DNA from: Pseudoneurospora amorphoporcata | Taxonomy: Eukaryota; Ascomycota; Sordariomycetes; Sordariales; Sordariaceae | Length of the DNA stretch: 64,000 nt | Assembly: GCA_033297205.1 (NCBI GenBank) | Contig: MU859139.1 | Coordinates: 81,221-145,220 of the forward strand | Reading direction: 5' to 3' | Shown: piece by piece, positions 22,701 to 33,901 of the stretch | Layout: each line of letters begins with the position of its first letter | Numbering within the stretch: position 1 is the first letter of the stretch | The notes under the pieces: model-generated | What the model was told of the DNA's origin: nothing | Databases searched by the model: none | What the model saw: the letters and a program-made list of their open reading frames with translations, nothing else | Program-made: the position numbers and the translations under genes

Positions 22701-23044
22701 CGCCGTGTGTCGCCAGTACTTGTCGATGCCGTTCTTGAGCAGAATAACTGCGAGGAACCGGACTGAGTTGTTTATGGACTTGTCCAGGAAGACGGTCTGT
22801 TATGACCGAGTGATAACAGACGTTAGCATAGTGTGGTCCCCCAATGTTCCAAACCAAGGCTGATAATGGAACCCACCTGTAGGGAAACATGGTAGTCTGG
22901 GCGAGACTCCCATGACTGAAGCTGCTGGCCGGCTGACTGTCTCTGGGCGTGATCTGTAGAAAGGGCGGCGTACTCTAGCGTCCGGGCAAGCTCGAGGAGG
23001 TTTAGAGGGGCTGCCTCGCCCGCCACCTCGATAGCGAAGCTCAT
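19725..23044 (-). CDS. kap120: Importin-beta family receptor, KAP120/importin-11 type
   Basis: Two exons, 23044-22877 and 22796-19725, give 1079 residues. The intron is phase 0 (GTGGGT..CAG, with GCTAAC as branch). The N-terminus has the importin-beta N-terminal domain: ALSTDHAQRQSAGQQLQSWE, then across the splice SLQ-TVFLDKSINNSVRFLAVILLKNGIDKYWR-type residues that bind Ran. The rest is helical with HEAT-like repeats (e.g. RRRIAILLNQWISIRTAEES, LTVLDTIRAIVQRMETHISQ, LLEYDSEVANQCLELVKNYI). Length and ends fit Kap120/IPO11, which carries cargo including ribosome assembly factors into the nucleus. The acidic, Gln-rich segment near 955-985 precedes the conserved end. Family firm; orthology to Kap120 rather than another karyopherin is likely but needs a tree. 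Confidence 0.85.
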
Positions 23045-23578
23045 TTTGTTCTTGTTAGTGTCGGCTGGGGGATGTCTCTGGCCTAGTCGAAGTCGGTTTA
23101 GGGTGGCCTGGGGTATCATATATAAGAAAGAAAAGAAAGTCAGCTGTGTAGATGTTTCAAGTCCAAGTTGTAATATCAGTCGAACCAGGTGGAATGGAGA
23201 TGGAGGAGGAGGCCCGTTCTGATCTTCGAGACTCTGGAGGTCTGGGCTGTGACGCGCTGCACACCAGCTGTGTTGAAGCGGGCCCGTCACTGGGCTGAGA
23301 TGTCCCGGCGGTGTTTGGACAGTGGATGTGACACGGATTAGGTGGGGTTACCGTACCTAACAACAACGGGATGGCGGGGCAGCGTTGAGCTGTTAGTGCA
23401 ACCACACACACTACCTACCTTGTGGCAGTGCGAACTCTTAACACTCCTGCAACCACTTTCACCCCCCATCCGGGCCCCTTTCGAGACCGCTTTATTAACA
23501 CAACAATCAAAAGGGCTTCCTATTCGAGCTGGCTGCAGACTAACACAGTTACACATTCTATACTCTCGTCTTCCCAAC
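23045..23578. promoter_or_regulatory. Intergenic region upstream of KAP120
   Basis: 534 bp between the stop of the dehydrogenase-propeller gene and the KAP120 start, both on the minus strand. It must include the 3' end of one and the promoter of the other. Nothing else was recognised. Confidence 0.45.
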
Positions 23579-25491
23579 TTACAAGCTCGAACTGGGATCA
23601 ACCTGTTCCAACAAAGCAATGCCCGTAAACGCTCCCTGGTCTTCGTAGAATTTCTGTTTACCACTGCCGTCCACGTTGAATCGATAGACCGCGCCGCCAC
23701 TATGTGGTTGATTAGTGAGTCTTGCATCCAAGTCTGTAAAGGAACAGGGTTGTTGACATACAGATCTGTAGCATAAATATGCCTCGTCGTCTTATCAATG
23801 GCAAGTCCAATTGCCTCATGCAGGTTCCGCGCGAGGACCTGATGGTTGCTGAACGACCCATCCGGATTCAAGGTGGCCCGGTTCAAACTATTACCATTCG
23901 GCAGCTCTCCGCGGTCAGTCCAGTACAGAGCGCTGCCATCCTCATCCATCTCGAGGTCAATGGGCTCCGGCAGGTGATCGAAAACCACCTCAATATCCGG
24001 CCTGTTGGAGGCATCGTATCCTTCGGGCATCCTGATGGAGGCCCGGTAAATGCGTCCTTGAGACCCCTTGGGCGGCCCCTTCTGAGTCCAGTAGAACTTT
24101 CCCTCGCGAGCTGAGACAGTGATGCCTACGCACCAAGAGGTAGGGTCATCAATCCCCTTCCTCCAGTCACCAGCCCGGACAAGTGTCTGGAGATTGGACC
24201 CATCAACACCGCATCGGAACACTCGCATGCCCTCTCGGTCGGAAAAGTAGAGCATCTCGTTGTCCTGGTCAACGGACAACTGCTTGGGCGTGTGGACGGC
24301 GCCAGGAGGGATGATGACCCGTACGCCAGAGCCGTCCAGGTTGCACGACATGATGGAACCGTCGTTTTGGCCGGGAGTGCCCATGTTGGTCCAGAAGATC
24401 TTGCCAGCCTTTTGGGAGAGGGCAATTCCGTCTGGCATCGGCAGGTGATCGACGATTACCTTGAGCGGAGATCTTCCGTCTGCACTTCCGACGAGGATGC
24501 GGCCCTTTCTGGAGAACTCGACATCATCCGGGTCATTGTTCCATCCGATATCCAAAAAGTACAAAAACGGCGCATGCAAGTTGTCGTTGCTCGTTTGTTC
24601 CTGGTTAGCTGTCTTGACGGTGTGGCCAGGTGGGTAGAGACCGCCCTTGCTGCTCTTGGCTCCGAGCTTGCCCTCGTCAATGTACTTTTGCAAGAAGGGC
24701 AAGACGCCTCTGTCCTGCAGGCCACGCTCCTGGATGTAGTGCTTTTCGATGAGTGAAACGGTGTCCAGGCCGACCGAGTCCATCAGGGTGCAGGGCGGAC
24801 TGCCGTTCTTGATAAACATTTCGGTCCAGACGGCGTCAAGTTCTTTGGGAGAAGCAACCCCATCAGCCAACACCATGAGACACTCGCGCTTGATGGCTGC
24901 CCAAACACGGTTCAGGATAAAACCAGTCGACTCCTTGTGTGCAATCACCGGCATCATGCCTGACGCTTTGAAGTGTTCCGAGAGGAAGGGAAATATCTCT
25001 TGTCGCGTAGAGCCGCTCGTCATGAGCTCGACGATGCGGATGGCTGGCGGAACAAAGTAATGGGTGTTCAGCATTCGTTGGGCGGTCTCGGGCTTGACCT
25101 TGGCCGTCATCTCGCGGGACTTGTAGGAGGACGAGTTGGAAGCCAGGATAGCGTCAGGCTGAGTGACGCCTTCAAGTTTGGCGAACACATCGATCTTCAT
25201 ATCCAGTCTCTCGGGTACGCATTCGATAACAAGCCACGAGTCCTCCACGGCAGGCTTCATATCCTGGAAGCCATGGACGCTGAGGGTGTTGGGATCAACA
25301 ATGGGCTTGTATCTCCATAGCTCGTTGGTGATGTACTGCAAAGCGGCGTTCGTCTGTTGAGGGTCTGGGTCTCTGATGTGGACTTTGTAGCCGGCGGATG
25401 CCCAGCAGGCGCCGATTCGACGGCCCAAGACGCCGGCCCCGAGAATTCCGACAGACCTTCCGGCGATAGATGGCAGCTTCCACGGCGTCAT
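23579..25491 (-). CDS. 3-hydroxyacyl-CoA dehydrogenase fused to a YWTD-type beta-propeller
   Basis: Two exons, 25491-23762 and 23699-23579, give 616 residues; the intron (GTATGT..TAG, branch ACTAAT) joins IYATD-LGGAVYRFNVDGSG in frame and the gene ends LLEQVDPSSSL. Residues about 12-200 form an NAD-binding 3-hydroxyacyl-CoA dehydrogenase domain with GAGVLG near the start; NTHYFVPPAIRIVELM carries the family's catalytic His (144) and Glu (155). The C-terminal dehydrogenase domain follows to about 310 (GFILNRVWAAIKRECLMVLA). From about 330 on, six or so blades carry FWTNMG, YFSDREG, YWTQKG, YWTDRG and YATDL, the LDL-receptor class B/SMP-30-like pattern. No signal peptide or peroxisomal PTS1 is visible (the end is SSL), so it is probably cytosolic. 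The substrate is unknown. Confidence 0.85.
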
Positions 25492-26571
25492 GGTGGCATT
25501 CAACTGGCTTGGGGAAGGAAGTGTCTGAAGGTGTTGAAAGATGGGGATCTGACACACTACTTAGGCATTCAACGGGGAGGACAACGTCACCTCGGCATAT
25601 GCACCTGTAGCTGTTCTCACAGCTGAAGTCTACATTGTCCCATCGTAGCTGCCCTGCTCTGGAGGTGCAATGCGAGCATCCCAATGCACACACGTTGGCA
25701 TCATGACGCGAGGCATCAGGTTCAACCAGCCTTCATCTCATGTCAACCTTGGCGAGTCTCGATTCCCCTCGGGTTCTTGACTTGTTCGAGGTGAACACCT
25801 TGTGTGTTTGACTCGAGGAAATTCAGTAAAAAAAAGATTTCATATCAAAGAAACACTGCTTAGTTTTGATCCACAGCCTCTATGTTATGTCGGAAGTTGG
25901 GATTTTGATGTTGGTTGGAAAGGATTAGTAGGTATGTCGCAGTTCCCCTTGCGGCGCGGTGGTCCCTGTAAGCCAATAAAGTGGGTCCATCTCCACTCTT
26001 TCCCCGGGGCGCTTCTGCCGGCGTGTCGTTCAGGGGCCGGGATTCCATTCCATTGCTGTCGGGCGGGGCTGGCTGGGCTGAAGTTCAGCTGAAAACGACG
26101 CCGTCAAATGCCAATTGACCGCAATTACCCCCTTTGGCGGGCTGTTGACGGTCTGTTAAGGTAGTGGCTAAATGCCCTCTGTCGGGCCTTCCCATAGCCC
26201 GTCTGGGCTGGAACCACTGAATTGAACGGCAACCGCCGCCCGTGCCAACCTCGGCTCCTCCTGAGATCAACACTACCTCTAGTGTAGACTACCTAGTGTA
26301 GACTCCATCGGCCTCCCGACAACCACCACGCACCACCGACCGCACCCATGATCATCGACTACCGCCGACTCTTCCAACTTATCCCCTGGCCCTTTCTTCC
26401 TCCGTTTCTCTGTTCTTTTTTGTTTGTTTCTTGTTCAACCAAGCCATGTGATACGACCTCCGTCCCGATAAACGAATGATACCCCCCCGAATTGCGTTTC
26501 ACCAGCTTTAATACACCCACGCCAGCCTCGAAACCCTCGAAACCCTCGAATTCCTCTCCTAATCCGATCCG
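25492..26571. promoter_or_regulatory. Divergent promoter between the dehydrogenase fusion and PEX2
   Basis: 1.08 kb between outward-facing starts. A 12-bp sequence, CTAGTGTAGACT, occurs twice at 26279-26290 and 26293-26304, about 270 bp upstream of PEX2. No gene was recognised. Confidence 0.45.
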
Positions 26572-28473
26572 ATGAGCGACCTCAATTCCCCCCCTCCTGG
26601 GCCTCCGCCTTCCACTCCTGCTCCTGCGCCTGCTCCCGCTCCCGCTCCCGCTCCCGCTCCAGCCCCCGTTGCCGCCGCCGCACCACCGGTCGTCCCTCAA
26701 CCTACCTTGCCGGCAAACAACACCTTTGCCCTCGCCCAGCAGCGCCTAATCGCCCGCCGACAGGCCCGTGAGACAGAGAACGCCGCGCGCCTCGCCGCCC
26801 AGCGATCGGAATCCGAACTACGGTCTCGCATCGCCGCCTCCCAATCCCCCTTAATCCGCCGCCTCGGCTCATCGACGCTCTCCTTTTGGGATGCCATCTC
26901 CTCGCGCGAGGGCACACGGCCCGCCTTCCGCGTCGGCCAAGTCGACGCCGAACTTCTCGATGCCGAGCTCGTTGAACTCCTACGCACCCAAGTCGGCGAC
27001 GCCCTAAAGTACATTGGCGGGGGCGTCTCGTCGACCCTCAAAGACGAATGGGACGCCGAGATTCTGCTCATCCTGCGCGCCATCCTTTTCAAGCTGACTA
27101 TCTGGGACCACGATGCGACATACGGCGCCGCGCTGCAGAACCTGCGCTACACCGACGCCCGCAAGTCCGGCCCCGTTCTGCAGCCGCCATCGAAGCTGCA
27201 AAAGAGCCTGTACGGCTTCGTCACCGTGGGCGGCAAGTACCTCTGGACCAAATGGGAAACATACCTGCTCGACCACGACGAGGCCTCGTCCTACTCCCTC
27301 GAGGGACCCAACCCCAACATCCAGCGTCTCAGCCGCCTCACCAATTCGATCGGCACCTTCCACGCCTTTGCCTCCTTCGCCTCTTTCCTCGTCTTCCTCC
27401 TGCACGGCCGCTACCGGACCATCCTCGACCGCCTCCTGGGCATGCGTCTGGCGCCACCCACCGCGCAAGTCTCGCGCGAGGTCTCGTTCGAGTACCTGAA
27501 CCGCCAACTCGTCTGGCACGCCTTCACCGAGTTCCTCTTGTTCGTCCTCCCCTTAGTAGGCATCAACCGCTGGCGCCGCTGGCTGGCACGCACCTGGCGC
27601 CGGGCGAAATCGGTCCTCTCCATGTCGGCAACCAACGACACCACCCAAAAAGGGGGCGAATTCTCCTTCCTGCCCGAACGCACCTGTGCCATCTGCTACC
27701 AGGACCAAAACAGCGCCAAGTCTGAAGCCGAGCTTCTGGCCGCCGCCTCCTCCTCTTCAGGCGTTGTCGGCTCCGCCCAGACCGACATCACGAACCCCTA
27801 CGAGGCCATGCCCTGCGGCTGCGTGTACTGCTTTGTGTGCATAGCCACACGCATCGAGCGCGAGGAAGGTGAAGGATGGACGTGCTTGCGGTGCGGCGAG
27901 CTGGTGAAGGAGTGCAAGCCTTGGAGTGGCGACGTACTATCTCCTGCCGAGGCGCATGCAGCAAGTAATGGCGGGAGGAACGTGGCGTTTGCGGCTGGGG
28001 TTAAGGAAAGACCGGATCTTAACAGGCTGTCGACGGAGAGTGGAAGGAGGAGTAGTAGTAATCGGGTGTCATTTGATGATGAGGTTAGGGAACGTAGGAG
28101 GGTCTCATTTGAGGATGAGATTAGACCGGGCGAGGATGCGGCTAGTGATGATGGACCAGTTAGGGTGCCAGAAAAGAGGGAGATCCCGACGCAGACGCAA
28201 ACGACAAGGTCGGTGGGGACGGGCGAAAGTGAGGGTGAGACGAGTAGTACAAAGGCTGATGAAGAGGAAGAGGACGATGAGGAGGAAGAGAGTGAAGAAG
28301 AGGACGAGGAAGAGGAGACAGAATCAAGCGGCAACCTTCAAACAAGTACTGATGCCGAGGAGGAAGACGAAGAGGAGGAAGAAGGCTCAGACTCAGAGTC
28401 AGGATCCGAGGGTTCCGATTCCGAAGACTATGAAGCGGAAGAAGAGGAACTTGGTGAAGATCTTGCTTATTAG
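26572..28473 (+). CDS. pex2: Peroxisomal RING ubiquitin ligase subunit PEX2
   Basis: Single exon of 633 residues. Residues 14-33 are a Pro-Ala repeat. The Pex2/Pex12 N-terminal domain spans about 50-310 with membrane-associated stretches (AEILLILRAILFKLTIW; FHAFASFASFLVFLLHG; LVWHAFTEFLLFVLPLVGI). The RING finger is at about 370-440: CAICYQDQ from Cys372, then PCGCVYCFVC and WTCLRCGE. Pex2, Pex10 and Pex12 form the membrane channel and ligase that ubiquitinates Pex5 for recycling. Two odd points: a Cys occupies the place of the usual RING His (PCGC rather than CGH), and a Glu/Ser-rich tail of nearly 190 residues follows the RING, ending in LGEDLAY. Core identification is firm; the tail has no assigned role. 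Confidence 0.92.
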   Translation: MSDLNSPPPGPPPSTPAPAPAPAPAPAPAPAPVAAAAPPVVPQPTLPANNTFALAQQRLIARRQARETENAARLAAQRSESELRSRIAASQSPLIRRLGSSTLSFWDAISSREGTRPAFRVGQVDAELLDAELVELLRTQVGDALKYIGGGVSSTLKDEWDAEILLILRAILFKLTIWDHDATYGAALQNLRYTDARKSGPVLQPPSKLQKSLYGFVTVGGKYLWTKWETYLLDHDEASSYSLEGPNPNIQRLSRLTNSIGTFHAFASFASFLVFLLHGRYRTILDRLLGMRLAPPTAQVSREVSFEYLNRQLVWHAFTEFLLFVLPLVGINRWRRWLARTWRRAKSVLSMSATNDTTQKGGEFSFLPERTCAICYQDQNSAKSEAELLAAASSSSGVVGSAQTDITNPYEAMPCGCVYCFVCIATRIEREEGEGWTCLRCGELVKECKPWSGDVLSPAEAHAASNGGRNVAFAAGVKERPDLNRLSTESGRRSSSNRVSFDDEVRERRRVSFEDEIRPGEDAASDDGPVRVPEKREIPTQTQTTRSVGTGESEGETSSTKADEEEEDDEEEESEEEDEEEETESSGNLQTSTDAEEEDEEEEEGSDSESGSEGSDSEDYEAEEEELGEDLAY

Positions 28474-29294
28474 TCAGTCTCATACCAGACCTAACCTGAC
28501 CCAGATTTGTCAAAATCAAATTAGGTGGCTCGATAGATGCGAAAATCATTGCGGGTTGGATGTTGCAAAGTACGTACGAAGCAAGCATTAGACGGAGCAA
28601 GTAAGGAATCAAGCAAGCAAACAAGCAAGTTCTTTCGGGTTGGGGCGGTCGGAACTCTTCTCTATACGTCTAAGAGTATGATTGTAACAAAATACTCGGC
28701 ACCTTTGAAGATAAAATATGCAACGACGGGAGATCGGATAATCTTACATAATGATGATAACTTGTGATTGTACCCAAACGGTGTTTATTAAAAGACAACC
28801 GGAAGGTTATTGTCCTGGACTTGCTCCCGCCGAGTTAGTCCAAGTGATGAGAACGTGCCATTGAAACGCGCAAAAGTCAAACCTCAGCACGAACTACAGT
28901 ACTCCAAGTTAGATCATGAATACCTATCATGCCCCTCCACCAGACACTCGTATATATAAAACTCGTTCTTCACTATTTACCAGTCTAGTTCTCAGTTCCA
29001 TCATAATCATACAAATGTTACCATGTCATAAAGTCATTATCGTGTCCGCACCACACACTCTATCTTGTCTATCCTGTCCGTCTGTCCGTCTGTCTTTCTT
29101 TCTTTCTTCCCACAATCCATCCAACTCGGTCCATCTAAAATATCCAAAAATTCTGGCTCAAAGAGAAGGAAAACATGGAAGAAAAAGAAAAGAAAAGGAG
29201 CGTATAAGCCCGCTGCTCATCCATCTTGTTCATATCCCAAAAAAAAAAGAAAGAAAGAAATCATCTCACTCCCCTCAATCCCCTTGCACCGCGT
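28474..29294. other. Convergent intergenic region
   Basis: Lies between the stops of PEX2 and PAL1. It contains AAGCAAG-type repeats near 28578-28630, a TATATATAAA stretch near 28951-28960 and a CTTT-rich stretch near 29090-29110. No gene was recognised; short plus-strand frames near 28916-29320 look like chance. Confidence 0.45.
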
Positions 29295-31057
29295 TTAAAC
29301 CTCCTCCTTCTTCCGCCTGATACTCCCCAACCTCCTCTTCAGTGATTGCGCAATATTCTTCCCTGTAGTATTACGTCTCCTCACCCCATCACTAGCAGCA
29401 CCACTAGACTCACCACCACCACCTGCTCCATAGTAGCCGTTGCTCTGATCCATCCCTCGGTACCCCGTAGCGGCAGCATTACTCACGCTTCTCTGACGGA
29501 CTCTAGCGTTGACTTCTTTCTGGTCTCCCATAAGCCGGGAACTAGAACCGGGAACCTCCAGATGATGAGTAGAACGCGGTTGCATCTCAATCATACTCGC
29601 GCCTTCGCCTTCCTTGGAGGCGTAGTAGCCTCCATGGCTGTAGCCACGGGCACGGCGAGACATGGCCTTGTGGTCTTTGAGCTGCTTCTCGATGGTGTAG
29701 GAGGGCTCGCCTTTGCCTTTGAGGTCATCGGGGTGGTATTGCTAATGGTTTTGTTAGTGAACAGGGTTTCTCTGAAAGATAAAAAAAAAGAAAGAAAGGG
29801 GAACTTGGGGGATAAAACATACATAACCCTCCCATCTCTTGTAAGCATTACCGCTAGTGGCTCCCTCACGCATCATGTCTGTGCCTTCTTGGTAGTCCAT
29901 TGTCCGTCCAGCAAAGTCTTGCATCCCGGGAGGAACGACGGCGGTTCCTTGCAGCGGGACGTGCTTGACAAGTGAGTCCTGGACGTACTCACGGGGAGTG
30001 GCTTTGAGAGCCTCCATGTTGGAGTCCTTGACTGCTTCGACAGGCGAATACTTCTTGTTGCGGTTGCGGGACGCCATGGTGGCATCATATGGGCCTTCAT
30101 GGTGGTAGGTGACGCCGCGTCCGGCGCCAGTGAGATCCAGAGTGTCGATGATATCGATCGGCTGCTGACGGCGGGGATTGTGCAGGTAGGGGGCTCGATC
30201 GGCAGCCCGGTAGTCCCGCTCGAGCATGGCGAGTGGCCGGTGAGACATGTCACCGGGATAACGCTCCCTCAGGGAGCTGGAACGACGAGGTCGACCCGTT
30301 TGATATTCGCCCTCACGAGCCATTGTGTCCTGGTCTTCTTGTTGAGCGAGAGTTTCGAGTTTTTGAGTGAGGGTTTCCGCAAATCGGTGAGAGTGGTCTT
30401 TAGGCTGGTGTTCAGCAAGGGAGACAGCACGTCGCACGCCCCAGCCTTTCTCAATCAAGAGCTTATTTGCCTCGTTCACGGTTGGACGAGACGAGGCGAC
30501 GCTGTAGGACCTGGTGAGAAGAGTTCCCTGGTTCCAGCGGGTTGTGGGAGGGCTGGCCGTATGTAAGGATTTCTTTCTTTCCAACTCGGTTACCGGGGAA
30601 TACTTTGGTTGCGAAGGGGGTGGTTTTGGTTTGCTGCTAAGACTATTGCTCCTACTTAAAATTCGACGGAGTAGAGGTAGTTCTTCGGAATGCTCGGGGG
30701 TAGGGGCAAGTGAACTCCTACGACGGTGGGTACCATAAGCTGGACGGGTAGGACTGGCACACGGCGGAGATGTGACGGGAAGACCTTGGATACGAGTTGC
30801 GAATTCCTCGCTGGGCTCGGGCTCGTAGAGTGGTCCTAGGATATACTTGCTTGCCTAATCGGGTGTGTAAGTGCAAGCCGTGGAGTAGAGGGATGCGGGA
30901 AAGATGCGGGAAAGTTGCGAGTTGTTAGGACTGAAGTTGAGTAAATATTTTGCGAATAGGACGAGTGAACAGATGAGAGAGAAAGGTAATCAGCTAGAAT
31001 AGTTTATACCTGACGCTTACACGCAGGGTCCTGTCCAAAGCAAGCTGAACGAAGCAT
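29295..31057 (-). CDS. pal1: Pal1-family cell morphology protein
   Basis: Three exons: 31057-31010 (16 codons), 30854-29823 and 29741-29295, giving 508 residues. Introns are phase 0 (GTATAA..TAG and GTATGT..TAG). The first exon encodes MLRSACFGQDPACKRQ and joins ASKYILGPLYEPEPSEEF; the open frame between 30585 and 30854 confirms that coding runs past the nearest downstream start-like codons. The Pal1 core lies at about 300-380 with GNAYKRWEGY joined by splicing to QYHPDDLKGKGEPSYTIEKQ. The remainder is polar with many Ser, Arg and Pro, and ends in a basic run (LKRRLGSIRRKKEEV). S. pombe Pal1 sits at the cell cortex and keeps cylindrical shape; yeast relatives act at endocytic sites. Family firm, local role inferred. 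Confidence 0.88.
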
Positions 31058-32731
31058 CGTGGAATCTCTCGGCCTTCAAGTGGCTGCGCCTTGGCAGGGG
31101 ATCAGCAGGAACGTGGGAGTGACGCAACATCTCCAGTACTTCCCGGCTTGCTGGCTGTCGTCACTAACAGTGTGATAAGCCACTCACCTCACCCCTTCCC
31201 ACTGCCCAGCCCCAGAAAAATGATTTTGTGATGCGTGATTTGAAGGATAGCACGCCGTACAACACTTGGTCGACATATTTAGCTCAAGAGTCCTACGGGT
31301 GTTGCGGGCAGAAGAGTAACTCGAACCGAGGAGGGCATGGGGGATGTGTTAAGAGAAGACAGCGGAACCAGGCGAAACTGTTAACAGAACAGGGTGGAAC
31401 TGATAGCGCTTGCAATCATCACTACAACTAGTACATGTGAACATTGATGCAAATCCCGCCCAAGCCGAAACCAGGAGCCATCCCGTCATCCTTTGACCTG
31501 ATCCCGGGGACAAAAAAGGTCTGCTTGGAGCTGGCCACTTCTGATTCTTGTCGAGGGACCCAAAATGCGCCCGCGCAAGCTGACGCGGCTGGGCATGGCG
31601 ATCGGTGGAGCAACATGAGAGGTGAGGACAAAGGACGATACCTTGAAGCTTACCCATTGCTTGTCGTACACCTGGTCGTCGTCGTCGTCGTACGTTCCGT
31701 CATCCATCCCGCTTGGCTCCAGTCTCGGGTGTCTCTGAGTCGATAGATGTGCGGCGGCCATGGCTTCCGGACGGCTGTGCGTTCGTACAGCTGGTTCAGG
31801 GCCCTTGATGCAGGGGATCGGCAGTAGGGAGGTCGAGGTTGAGGTTAAGGTAGCACAACGAAGACAACGCAGGGGAGCTGTTGTCGCACCTGAATTGAAA
31901 AGGAAGACATGGAAACAGAACGTTGACTAGCAAGCGCTCGGTGGGATAATATAATTGCCATCCTCTTCCTCCCCCCCCCCCCCCCGCCTCCTGAGCGTTC
32001 TCTTGAACAGGTGTGTGTCCCATGATGGAGACATGGCCAATTGGCGGCTTCATTTGGGCAGCATGACCGCCAGGAGAGCATTACCACCCCCAGGCAGCGC
32101 AAGCGGAGGTTCGAGACCGTTAGCCTACTGCCCTGAAGGGTAACACGGGGAAGGATCGATACATGAGACCGACGTCATGGCGAGGTCGCATTTGGCCAGC
32201 CCGGAGACGATGCAATCATCTAGACCGGAGGTCCAGGCCGGGCCAGTGACGGCGGCATGTTTCTTTTTTCTTTGTTGGGCTGGTCGGTCGTGGTTGCGTG
32301 GTTAGCGTGGTGATATTGCCACGTCGACGCAAGACACTACTCGCACATCATATTGGAAGGCGGTGCAGGCCATTTAGATCTGACGGGAGGCCGCGGTACT
32401 TATGTACCTGCTACCTAGAAAAGAATGCCCGCTGTGTGCAAGTTCATTCGCTAAACTGCCGCCGGGAAGTCAGGCACGCCAGGCACCATGGCACCCCGAC
32501 CTCGAAAAAGCTTTCGACAGGGCTCGACGACCTCGCCAAAACCCCATCTTGAAGCTCACCAACTTCAAACAAAAAAAGGGTTCAATTTTTAGTTACCGGA
32601 ACGCCTTATTCATCATATTCTTTACACCACCCCAATTAGACTTAATTACACTTCACCGCTACTCAGCCAGTCAGCCAGCCCTTCATTCTCTCACGAACCT
32701 CCGTCGCCCAGCAAACAACCTGAAGCCAGTC
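31058..32731. promoter_or_regulatory. Divergent promoter between PAL1 and USB1
   Basis: 1.67 kb between outward-facing starts. It holds a (GTC)n tract near 31677-31690 and a 15-bp C run at 31971-31985. The open frame preceding USB1 from 32402 lacks coding character and is treated as leader. No RNA gene was recognised. Confidence 0.45.
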
Positions 32732-33829
32732 ATGAAACGGGCTCTGGTGGATTACGATTCCGGATCCGGATCCGGATCCGAGTCCGAGCCTAGAAATCCA
32801 TCAGACAAACCCGAAGCGAGTTCGTCAGTTATTCGTCCACCGGTCAAGAGGCGCCAGACCGATGACATCGGTGCCCAGGCCCCACCCTTGGCTCCGGATC
32901 CGATTCCGGCTGCCCCACTTAACGGGAACTCTGGCACCCGCATTGCTCCGCCAAAACCGGCCCCGAGTTTAACGTCACCTCTCCCAGCACTCGGTGATAG
33001 ATTCAACGACGTAAATCCCTCTAACCCTCGAACTACTGTCACCGACGATCCTTCCCTGCACCAAGGCCGTCAGCGCCAGGTCCCCCACATTCCCGGCAAC
33101 TGGCCGAGCCACATATACATCGATTGGAACCCCAGCTCAGGCGATCGTGACCTCCTCACGTCTCTTATTAATAAGCTTAAGGCCGAGGTGAAATCTGCTG
33201 CCCAGCGTTTTGCTGATCTTGAGGGGGTTGAGATCCACACAGCCTTGCAAGAATCGGACGTACCCGTGGACAGGCCACTGCACATCAGCCTGTCGGCCCC
33301 AATTACACTGACCTCGAACAACAAAGACGATTTCCTTGACGATTTAACCAAAGCGATCAAGTCATGTCGTGTGAGCCCTTTTCTGCTGGACTTTTCCGGG
33401 GGAGTCGATTGGTATCGATCCGAGGAAAGCACCAGATCGTTCTTGGTCCTGCGGGTGCGTGAGGTTCAGAATATTGGCAACGCTGCAGTTTCGAGCCCCA
33501 ACCCACAGCTGACCGCCCTTCTTGAACAATGCAACAATGTCGTCAAAGAATACCGTCAACCGCCACTCTACGATTCTCAAGATATGGGCTACCGCTTCCA
33601 CGTCACGATAGCCTGGACCCATGCTCGTCCAAGTGCATCGTTAAAGCAGCTGACGAATTCGGTCTTCGACGACTGCAAAACCATGCCTAGTGAAAACGTG
33701 TCCATCAGGGACAAGCTTCGTACTGGCTCAAATCTCCGCGTTCAAACGGTCAAGGTCAAGATTGGAAACTACGTTACCAGGTTTGAGCTACGCGACAAGG
33801 GTGTCAGGTTACCAGTCAAGACTGCATAG
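32732..33829 (+). CDS. usb1: U6 snRNA 3'-5' phosphodiesterase USB1/Mpn1
   Basis: Single exon of 365 residues starting MKRALVDYDSGSGSGSESEP. The frame is open far upstream, but this ATG gives the typical USB1 beginning (short, Ser/Glu-rich, then Pro-rich, to about 120). The 2H phosphodiesterase domain covers about 125-360 and shows both catalytic tetrapeptides: HISL at 184-187 (in RPLHISLSAPI) and HVTI at 290-293 (in RFHVTIAWTH). USB1 trims the oligo-U tail of U6 snRNA and leaves a protected end. The second motif has Thr in place of Ser, which 2H enzymes tolerate. The stop is TAG at 33827-33829, and a zinc-finger frame continues in the same phase downstream. Confidence 0.93.
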   Translation: MKRALVDYDSGSGSGSESEPRNPSDKPEASSSVIRPPVKRRQTDDIGAQAPPLAPDPIPAAPLNGNSGTRIAPPKPAPSLTSPLPALGDRFNDVNPSNPRTTVTDDPSLHQGRQRQVPHIPGNWPSHIYIDWNPSSGDRDLLTSLINKLKAEVKSAAQRFADLEGVEIHTALQESDVPVDRPLHISLSAPITLTSNNKDDFLDDLTKAIKSCRVSPFLLDFSGGVDWYRSEESTRSFLVLRVREVQNIGNAAVSSPNPQLTALLEQCNNVVKEYRQPPLYDSQDMGYRFHVTIAWTHARPSASLKQLTNSVFDDCKTMPSENVSIRDKLRTGSNLRVQTVKVKIGNYVTRFELRDKGVRLPVKTA

Positions 33830-33901
33830 GAGCGTGGGTCTTGCTCGCTCTTGCGCGTCAAGTCATACTCGTCAGGCTTAGAAACGCCCTCAGACTGCTA
33901 G

